A stretch of DNA of 64,000 nucleotides from Cephalopachus bancanus (taxonomy: Eukaryota > Chordata > Mammalia > Primates > Tarsiidae): positions 124,001 to 188,000 of the forward strand of contig JAPVLO010000123.1 of NCBI GenBank assembly GCA_027257055.1, written 5' to 3'. The first letter of the stretch is position 1; each line of letters starts with the position of its first letter. Of this stretch, positions 55,906 to 64,000 are shown in pieces. The notes under the pieces were generated by a model. The model made no database searches and was not told the origin of the DNA. It saw only the letters and a list, made by a program, of their open reading frames with translations. A program made the translations under genes and the position numbers.

Positions 55906-57077
55906 TGTTGTTATTGATGATGAAATTGTTCTTGCATTAGCGATTTTTTCAGGCTTTCTTGAGTTCTACCCTATTCAGTAATTTCAGACCTATTCATTGC
56001 ACAAAATTAATTGTTGATGTTCTAGTAACAATTCATGAGGTATAACTGTTCTGCATTCCTTGGAGGAACACAGACCCCGGGAGGATGTAAAAGGCTACCA
56101 ACAAGAACTCTGACACTGTGGCATGGCTGTCTGTGTGAGGAGTGATGTCTGCAGTGGCCTTGAACTCAAGTAGACAATCCACTTGGCTCAGATAATTCAT
56201 GAACTCCAAGTGAGCATTCTGGTGGGTCAGGTTGCAGATTCAAACTCAGGGATGGAAACTTAATAGATGATGAAGAAACGTGATTGTAAGACACCCCCCC
56301 CCACACACAGGGCTATTGCATCAAGCAAAGGTGCTTAGGGAATAGGCAGGTTGAGGGGTCCCCACCCCTCTGGAAAAGTTGTCGTGCCCAGCTCAAAGGA
56401 GTCACTGCTGAGTTGGCAGAAGAGTGCGCATGATCCCCGGTGCTGCTGGGCTCTCTTCATCTTAGCACCCTGTGGAGGAAGCGTGATGTTTGGGGCAGGC
56501 TAGATGGCAGGAATTTTAGTGGTGGAAAAGAGAACATTGCAAAGGCCCATGCTCTTGCCTCGGCCAGGGGTCCTCTAAAAAGTGTCCCCCCCAGCCTTAC
56601 TCTTAATTACTTGAAATATGCTCCCTAAGTCACTGCTGGGTAAAATGGGCAGAAGATTGGCTGGGCTGCACCTAGGCTGGAGATGAGACACAGCCTTTCT
56701 GAAGATCTCAAATGAGTCTGCCTTTCCCCATCTGTAAATTCAGGCTAATTTATTATTCAGGGTGTTTAGTTGCAGGAAATAGAGACCCACTCTGGCTAAC
56801 TGACGCAGAAAGAGGCTTTGTCAGAAGGAAGGTGGGGTGGCTCTCAGGACCTGACCAAACATTCCATTCTTGATTGCAAATTAGCAACTGGTGACATGAG
56901 GAAGCCAAGAACACGCGGAATCCGTTGTGGGGAGGATGGTAGCAGTGGCAGTGGAGCTACCTCTGGCTTCAAAGGCAACCATGGTCCTTTTGGCACTGTC
57001 CAGTGCCCATGTCCAGGGGTGGCACCAGCTGCAGCTTCTTGGCCCAGGGATGGCAGTGGTGGTTTCAGCACCAGAGC

Positions 57078-57165
57078 AATAGTGCAGTCCCAGCTACATG
57101 GGACTCTGAGGCAGAAAGATCGCCTGAACCCAGGAGTCAAGGCTGTGGTGAGCTGTGATCCATGT
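57078..57165 (+). repeat. Alu right-arm fragment
   Basis: AGTCCCAGCTACATGGGACT to GGCTGTGGTGAGCTGTGATC. Confidence 0.7.
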
Positions 57166-57839
57166 CCTGAAGAGCCCAGATCATGTACCTGACAAAACTG
57201 CAAGGGAGACTGGGAAAAGGTGTTTTCAGTTTGTCTAGTGGGAATTGAGCTCTGCCTCGTAGGAGGGGCGTGTTAGATGCTGGTGGCCAAAAGAGTGACT
57301 AGTAACCACTTCAGATGACAATGGATTTGTGAAACTGTTGTGAGATGATGCGCATGGACACTTAACTTGGAGCCTGGCACAGAGGGAACACATAGGCCCT
57401 GGTCGTGGAGATTCGTGTCACACTGTAAATCTAGTGTCAATCAGTGTTGCTCCTCCATACTTTAATCTTGAATGTTTCAGCAGGTGAAAGACAAAAGGAC
57501 CTTGAAAACAGAATGGTTTGCTGCCCTTCCAGAGGCAGAGGCAGCTCCGGTCCTGCTGCCAGGAAGACAGGTGACTGGGTTTTTCCATTGTGGTGATGAA
57601 TTGGGCTGAGTCACCATCCCTCTCTGGTCCCCTTGTGACCATGACTGGGAGCAAGTAGAAAGAACCAGCTGATGGAGTCAGGGGGCACAAGATGAGCTTA
57701 GGACCAAGGAAGCTTCATCCCTTAACAGGGGTGGGAGAAGCAGGAACTGTTCCCCCCCCACTAACTCTCCCTCCTCACTAATTGTGAGCCAAATGGCCTC
57801 AGGGAGAAAAGAGAGGATCCTTTCTCTCCTTTTATAGTA

Positions 57840-58080
57840 TTGATTGAGTACCTCTTTGCTGCTGAGTCCTATGCTCTGGAGAACCAGAGCTGACCAGGAC
57901 ATTGACCTTGCCTTTAAGGTTCATGCATTGTTGGAGGAAACCAACTCAGAGTCCCACAGTCTGGGTACAGGGCAAACTCTGCTAAGATGTGTAATTGAGG
58001 TTATGATTGAGTGCAGTGGAGGGCTCAGCAAGGGATTCCTGGAGGAGGAGGCACCTGAGCCTGAAAGATATAGAGGTCAG
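57840..58080 (+). repeat. L2-like fragment
   Basis: TTGATTGAGTACCTCTTTGC, then TTCCTGGAGGAGGAGGCACC, typical L2 3' phrases. Confidence 0.55.
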
Positions 58081-58127
58081 TAGATGCAGATAGGAGACGG
58101 GGTAAATGAGGGAGAACTCCAAACTCC

Positions 58128-58262
58128 ATTCATCCGTCCATCTGTCTTGTCTGTCAGTCATCCATCCATCCATCCTATTACCCATCTTTCCATCCGTCTG
58201 TTCATCTATCCGTCCTACTACCCATCTGTCTGTCCATCCATCCATTCTACCTCCCTCTCTCC
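58128..58262. repeat. (CATC)n-type microsatellite
   Basis: Imperfect CCAT/CATC/CTGT tetranucleotide array. Confidence 0.88.
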
Positions 58263-58816
58263 CTTTTTTCCTTCCTACATTGGGTCAGCCAGGCCCTGTG
58301 CTAAACTCAGGTAGGCATAGAGTGGAACACATCACAGTCCTTCCCTCCAATAGGAGCTTTTGAACTGGGGTGGTGAAGGTTGGGTATGTATGAGCAGATG
58401 GTGAGGAAGCTGGAACGAGGAAGTGGGCTGGGAAGAGTGCCTGGCCTCAGCCTGACTCCGGAATTTCATTAGCCACCAGATTATCCATTCCCTGCTCGTG
58501 GGACACCTGGACCTCTCACTGACTTTGTTGCTGCTCCTTTTCTCCCTTGACATATAAGAACCCTTTTCCCTGCAGGGCCAGCCCTTTGCTCTCCAGGTAA
58601 CTCCGGGTATCCCACTGTCTCCTCTGTTCTTCAGAATAGTAGAACCCCCTCCAGTGCCCTTTGCAAATGTTCCTCCACCTCCCAGGACACTTTGGCAGAC
58701 ACATGGAAGCCCGGTTGGTGCTGAGTCAAGGCAGGAAGTGAATCTGATAATATTGTGTAAAAATTACAATAGTTATATATGTATTTAATGCAAAAAATTT
58801 ATAAGATGCAGAGGGA

Positions 58817-58885
58817 GGGCAACCCCTTCTGGTCCCTTCCCACTGTTGGGAGCTTTCCTATCTTCTAAATAAATTCCTACTTATT

Positions 58886-58932
<47 letters not shown>
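58817..58932 (+). mobile_element. Short retroposed insert with AATAAA and an (AC)n tail
   Basis: Flanked by AAGATGCAGAGGGA at 58803-58816 and 58933-58946. The body (GGGCAACCCCTTCTGGTCCC to ATCTTCTAAATAAATTCC) looks like the 3' end of an LTR-type transcript with a poly(A) signal, followed by about 45 bp of AC repeats in place of a poly(A) tail. Confidence 0.7.
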
Positions 58933-58934
<2 letters not shown>

Positions 58935-59044
58935 GATGCAGAGGGAAAAATAAAAATCACGCATCATTCCACTGCCTAAAGATAGCCAGTGTCAACATTT
59001 TGGAGGGTATGACCTTCAGCACTTTATGTAGGTCTGTGTTCACA

Positions 59045-59084
<40 letters not shown>
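59045..59084. repeat. (CA)n microsatellite
   Basis: About 20 CA units. Confidence 0.92.
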
Positions 59085-59087
<3 letters not shown>

Positions 59088-59487
59088 AGCTCTCCATATC
59101 CACGGGTTTTGCGTTCATGATTCAACCAACTACAAGTCAAAATTATTTTTTAAAAACTTCAATAAGGAATAGCAATATGACAAAATAATGCAAATTAAAA
59201 ATACAGCATAACAATGATTTACATTGTATTAGGTGTCATAAGTAATCTAGAGATGATTTAAAGTATACAGAAGGATGTGCATTAGGTTATACACAAACAC
59301 TGAGCCATTTTATATCTAGAATCGAGCATCCAAGCGTTTTGGTATCCACAGTATTCCTGGAACCAATCCCCACGGATACTGAGGGACACTGTATACATTT
59401 CCCCCAAAGAAATCATACAGCACATATCTGGGGGGGAGTTTCACTGCCAATATATTATAAACAATTACCTTGATAAAAATTTTACTC

Positions 59488-59775
59488 AGTCAGGTACAGT
59501 GGCTCATGGCTGTAATCCTAGCACTTTGGGAGGCAGAGGCCAGAGAATTGCCTGAGATCAGGGGTTCGAGACCAGTCTGGACAACTTGGCGAGACCTCAT
59601 CTCTACAATAAATCAAAAAAATTAGCTGGGTGTTGTGGTGTGTACCTGTGGTTCCAGCTGGAAGGTTGAGGTGGAAGGATTGCCTGAGCCCAGCAGGTTG
59701 AGGCTGCAGTGGCCATGAGTGTGCCACTGCACTCCAGCCTGGGTGACAGAATGAGACTCTGACTCAAAATATATA
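59488..59775 (+). repeat. Alu, intermediate type
   Basis: TCAGGTACAGTGGCTCATGG, linker CTACAATAAATCAAAAAAA, end CTGACTCAAAA. Confidence 0.88.
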
Positions 59776-60154
59776 TATATTTTTTTCAGGAATATAATTA
59801 TAATAGCTGCTTTATCTTTGTTGCATGGGTGGGTCATAATTTTCTTAGCCAATCCCATATTGTTGAGCATTGAGGATGTTCTGGGTTTGTTTTGTTTTGG
59901 AAATGATGTCAAAAGCAATCCACCCAAAAACCTGCTTTGCCCACATGTCGTGGTTGACTTCATAAGACCACTTTGCAGTCTTCCTGTTGGTCACTTGATC
60001 TCTGACTTCCTGCCAGTGCCAGACCATTCCCCTCAGAAGGAGACTAATGCATGCTTACAACAAGATTGTCTTCATACCAGCACAGGTTCTTGGGGGAATC
60101 CACGGGAAGGAGGGGGGTTGTTATCAGCCCTCCCTTCCCGGTTATGTTAACCTC

Positions 60155-60447
60155 ATTTTTTTTTTTTTTTTTTGAGTTGGAGTGTCACTCTGTCGCCCAG
60201 ACTGGAGTGCAGTGGCCGCTCCCAGCCACCGCAGCCTCCACCTGCCGGGCTCCAGTGATCCTTCCACCTTAGCCTTCCGAGTAGCCGGAATTACAGGCAT
60301 GCGCTACCACGCCTGGCTGATTTTTTGATTTACTGTAGAGATGAGGTCTCGCTGCCCAGGCGGGTCTCGAACCCGCGGGCTCAGGCAATCCACTCACCTC
60401 AGCCTCCCAAAGGCGCGGGATTACAGGCTGAGCCACCGAGCCCGGCT
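60155..60447 (-). repeat. Young Alu, minus orientation
   Basis: Full length, T-tail to GGCTGAGCCACCGAGCCCGG. GTTAACCTCATTTT on both sides. Its left arm has the perfect GCGGG-TTCGAGA-CCCGC hairpin. Confidence 0.94.
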
Positions 60448-61253
60448 TGTTAACCTCATTTTAAAGCTGATGTTTTGAGCTTGTATTATAGTTACATAAG
60501 ATGTTACCATTTGGGGAAATTGAATGACGGGTACACCTGACCTCTCTGTACTGATTTTACAACTTCTTGTAAATCCATAATCATTTAAAAAGAAAAAAGA
60601 CAAACAAATCTTGAAACAGGTCCAGGCATGAACTATTTGGCTTCTGTCTCAGGAGCTAGTGTTTTTGAGTCTACACTTTGTCACAAGGACCAGAGCTAAA
60701 GTTTCCTTGATTCAAGGGTTTTCCCTGAAGGGTGGGGCTTGGTCTAAGGAAAGGCATCCCTCATGGTGGTGGGTAGCCATCCAGGCCTTCCCTCAACACA
60801 GTGCTCCTGCTGGCCCAAGCATGTGCTTGAGGGAGCTCACCTACCCTGCTCTCTGCAGGAGGAGAGAGGGAACTTCAGGCATCAAGGGTGAGGCATGGTT
60901 TCCCCTGTGGGATCCAAGAAGTTCCTAGGCAGGAAGAGACTGGTGGGGCTTTGAGGTGTCATGAGGATTGAGGGAACTGTTCACCACCGGCCTACCTCTT
61001 CCAACAGTTTCCCTAGTTAAACCTGCTCATCTCTTGAGTGTCAATGTAGACCTCACCTGACTCCCCCATTCCCTGACTCCCCTCCTTTGTGCTCCCATTG
61101 AGTCACATGCTTAACTGTTTGTTTTGAAAGTAGGATATATTGAGAAGACAGAAAAGCTCCTACAGTGGGAGGGAGCCCGAGGGGGTTGCCCTCTTAAATT
61201 GTTACAATATTCTGCATTTATTGTGCCAGGCATAGTGCTAAGGACATTACCTA

Positions 61254-62161
61254 CATATGAGAGGAACTCCCCCGACCCCCCCAAAAAAAACTGAATTATT
61301 TTTTGGAGGGCAAGCCCTTTGTAGTACAGGTTTCCCCACTAGGTTAGTGTTCTAGGAACCCACCAGTGTCAGTGTACCAGCTAGCATGGTGAGAAGCTGT
61401 TTTTGGCTTCAGTGAATTCTTTTTGAAGATTCTTTGAACGCATTTGCCCTGAAATTTCATGATGGGTGATTTATAAGTGCACCTACCCACATTGTGCTGA
61501 GTGTTCAGCAGTGTTTGACCAAAACCAGCATGACCCCTGTGCCCCACCCTCCCTATTTACCCCATCTTGTCCCACCAACTTTTTGTTTGTTTGTTTTCAT
61601 GGATGAAAAAAGTCCTCAAAGGGAAACATTTTGTCAATGTGGAAGAGGTGAAACAAAAAAACAGCAGAAGCACTAAAAGGCATCAAAATTGACGAGTTCA
61701 GGCCGGGCTCGGTGGCTCAACCTGTAATCCTAGCACTTTGGGAGGCCGAGGTGAGTGGATTGCCTGAGCCCGTGGGTTCGAGACCCGCCTGGCCAACTTG
61801 GTGAGACCTCATCTCTACAATAAATCAAAAAATTAGCCGGGTGTGGTAGCACACGCCTGTAGTTCCAGCTACTTAGAAGGCTGAAGTGGAAGGATCGCCA
61901 GAGCCCAGCAGGTCGAGGCTGCGGTGGCCGGAAGCAGCCACTGCACTCCAGTCTGGGCGAATGAGTGAGACTCCAACTCAAAAAAAAAAAAAAAAAAATT
62001 GACGAGTTCACAAACTATTATGAGCAGTGGGAAAACATCCTGATACGTGTATTGCATGAAACAGAGTACTTTGAAAGTGACTAAAGTTTAAACATGTAAG
62101 AATAAATACACAATTTTTAAAACAATAAATTCTGGGTATCCCTCCCCCTGCCCCGTATATC
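61254..62161 (+). mobile_element. Internally deleted mariner element, copy B, carrying an Alu
   Basis: Same layout as 40246-40829: C-rich left end, transposase C-terminal remnant (LSVQQCLTKTSMTPVPHPPY, HPPY at 61545-61556; then, after a frame change, [16 protein letters not shown]) and a right end near CCCCGTATAT. Without the Alu and its duplication it is about 595 bp, nearly equal to copy A. The third catalytic aspartate region is damaged (HLVPPTF). Inactive. Confidence 0.85.
61701..61997 (+). repeat. Young Alu inside mariner copy B
   Basis: Target duplication AAAATTGACGAGTTCA at 61685-61700 and 61995-62010; mariner copy A has the single-copy empty site. Confidence 0.95.
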
Positions 62162-62489
62162 ATCTTGTTTGATTCTCTCAATATTTTAGAGAGCTGGCTG
62201 TAACTATTTTTCTGATTTTCCAGATGAAGAAACAGATACACAGAATTGAAATAAATGGCTCAGCTCCCCTCCCCCAGCCCGTGCAGTGGTTGTCTGTGTG
62301 CAGATTTGTCTCTGCCCTGGACTGTGAGCTCACTGTTTAGCCCTTGCTTCTAGCGCTGGGCGTGCTGCCTATATGGGCTCAGTAGATTGGAATCCTCCTT
62401 CAATCTTTGCTGCATAAGTGAATGAATGATGAGCAAGTGGGTGAATGCTTGTAAAGTGCCAGTGCAGATTGGCATACTGGGGGAATAAA

Positions 62490-62950
62490 CAAATATTGGT
62501 ACTTGTGCTCCCCTTCTGCCTCCCACTGTCCTTGTCCTAATCCCTGGAACCTGTGACTATGTTATATTACCTGGCAGAGGGGACTGAAGGTTGCAGATGG
62601 AATGAAGGTTACTGATCAGTAGAATTGATCTAGATTGCCTGGGTGGGCCCAAGGTCATCCCAAGGATCCTTAAAAGTGGAAGAGGGAGGCAGGCAGAAAC
62701 AAAAGGGAAAAACTTGGCTTGATAGTGTTGCTGAATGTGAAGACACAAGAAGAAAGAGCCATGAGCCAAGGAAAGCAGACAGCTTCTAGAAGCTGGAAAA
62801 GGCAAGAAAGTGGCTTCTTCCCTAGAACCTCCCAAAGGAATGCAGCCCTGCCAACATCTTGGTGTTTGCCCGGAGAGATCCATTTTAGACTTAGAACCTC
62901 CAGAACTGTAAGAAAATAAATTTGTGCTGTTGTAGGTCCCTGGTGTAGTC
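62490..62950 (+). repeat. Ancient interspersed repeat, sense copy
   Basis: AATCCCTGGAACCTGTGACT, GGGTGGGCCCAAGGTCATC, TCTAGAAGCTGGAAAAGGCA, then CCAGAACTGTAAGAAAATAA. Same family as 47763-48215, opposite orientation. Confidence 0.78.
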
Positions 62951-63514
62951 ATTTTTTAAAAATAACCTCACTAACAAACGAACATAGTGCCCTACCCCCA
63001 AAGCCAAAGATCATAACTCACACTTAGTGTCCCTTGTTAAATGATGGTGGCATCAAATTGGAGTATTGCTATAAGCACCCCACTTACTATCAGGAAAGAT
63101 GCATGAAAAGAAGTGCTTTTGATATTTTGGATTTATACACGAGGGGCCTAATTGATAGGTCTCAGGTGGGTTTGGTCCTGAGACCAAGTCATTGACTCAG
63201 CCGTTTGGGCTGGGTGATTCACAGGGAGTGAACAAGGAGGCTTCAAGGAAAAGAGAGCCACAGGCTGGTGAGTGAACAGTGATGCAGGCAGGTAGACGTC
63301 AGCATCCTGGGACCACCCATGGCCTCAGGCCTGGGAAGCCACAACGGCTGCCTGCATAATCATTAGGGCCATCATGCATTGAGTTTCTACCTCTGCCAGG
63401 CCAGGTCCTAAGCCTCCCACCAAATCAGCCCAGCAGCCTACCATATATAGCCCATGATGCTGCCAACCTGCCAGAAGAGGGAACAACCAGCCCTGATGTA
63501 CTCTTTCCCCAGGC

Positions 63515-63722
63515 TAAGCATTTCCGAGAGCTGCGCATCCTTAACCCATTCAGTCCTCATAACAGCTCCACACGATGGGTGCTATCATTTTGCCCATTTT
63601 ACAGATTAGGAAACTGAGACCTAAACAGGCCTGCTCACACAGTCAGTAATTGGCTCTGCCGAACAAAGGCGATGTGACTCCAGGGTCACTGTTCTTAGCC
63701 ACTATGCTCTACTGCCTCTCCA
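63515..63722 (-). repeat. MIR
   Basis: CAGTCCTCATAACAGCTCCA, then CCCATTTTACAGATTAGGAA, then a tRNA-like end. Confidence 0.82.
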
Positions 63723-63735
63723 GATGGAATAAAAA

Positions 63736-63850
63736 TTATAATAAAATATAGATCTGTAATTATAATATATATCTATAGAATTGCAATTATAATAACAGTA
63801 TATTATTAAAATATGATAATTATAATACCAAATTATGCCACTTTGGCATA
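63736..63850. repeat. AT-rich low-complexity stretch
   Basis: ATAATTATAATA-type sequence, no feature recognised. Confidence 0.8.
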
Positions 63851-64000
63851 TTGATTATTTTTAGCTGAAGACAATTGATAAAAGAGACACTCTCTGGTCT
63901 CTATTTGCCTAAAAGCAGGACATAAATTTGTAAACACATCTCCCCTTCCTTCTCTACCAGGAAGGACACAAGTTAATAAACAGAGGCAACTCTGGGCCCA

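Larger units (their letters stand above)
61200..62255 (-). repeat. MIR split by a mariner element
   Basis: TTATTGTGCCAGGCATAGTG at 61,220 continues as GATTCTCTCAATATTTTAGA and CCAGATGAAGAAACAG after 62,161; the interruption is the mariner insertion. Confidence 0.7.
54730..64000. other. Intergenic DNA upstream of NDRG4
   Basis: No gene recognised. MIR, L2, Alu, mariner, microsatellites and unique sequence (about 54,800-55,690, 55,910-57,800 and 62,960-63,510). The last 270 bp is AT-rich. Confidence 0.7.

Noticed and set aside
58817..58932. Solo endogenous-retrovirus LTR
   Set aside because: Only a short 3' end-like piece is present, with a retroposon-type 14-bp duplication instead of the 4-6 bp expected of proviral integration.
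61494..61676. Transposase-like frame as an active gene
   Set aside because: Only the C-terminal part remains; it is frameshifted, lacks the third catalytic aspartate context and is split downstream by an Alu.

Overview
This is primate nuclear DNA. It holds a split vertebrate gene, NDRG4, the first half of SETD6, two CpG islands, many Alu elements and older mammalian repeats (MIR, L2, L1, mariner). Both genes lie on the minus strand, so the order along the transcripts is NDRG4 (about 53.7 to 6.64 kb) followed by SETD6 (from about 3.35 kb, leaving the window at base 1). As I recall it, human 16q21 has the same order. The Alus are not the human J/S/Y series and lack the diagnostic block of lemur and loris Alus that I remember. 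Many share an AATAAATC linker and the phrase CAGCAGGTCGAGGCTG. A tarsier-like genome is my best guess; this is inference.

Layout: 1-3,324 is SETD6 exons 1-6 plus part of exon 7, with four Alus in the last intron seen here. 3.4-6.6 kb is the short intergenic space, packed with Alus all in one orientation. 6.64-16.6 kb is the NDRG4 3' UTR and its 14 3'-most coding exons. 19.86-20.1 kb is the brain/heart-type NDRG4-B first exon with a TATA/CCAAT promoter, and a near-identical second copy of its core lies at 22.85 kb. 24.4-30.6 kb holds two further coding exons used by the long (H-type) isoforms. 30.6-53.6 kb is one large intron of L1, L2, MIR, Alu and mariner remnants. 53.3-54.7 kb is the CpG-island promoter with the NDRG4-H first exon. 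54.7-64 kb is upstream intergenic DNA with repeats only.

Reconstructed NDRG4 is intact: 404 codons for the H form with the 13-residue alternative exon (391 without), and 352 or 339 for the B form. SETD6 is intact as far as it is visible. I found no undescribed gene system. The most noteworthy observations are the duplicated NDRG4-B core promoter, an Alu subfamily whose pol III A and B boxes have moved toward tRNA consensus and which carries an internal AATAAA, a pair of same-structure internally deleted mariner elements (one in a three-level nest), and several local duplications within NDRG4 introns. All splice sites were read by eye from GT/AG and protein continuity. Repeat family names and edges are approximate.
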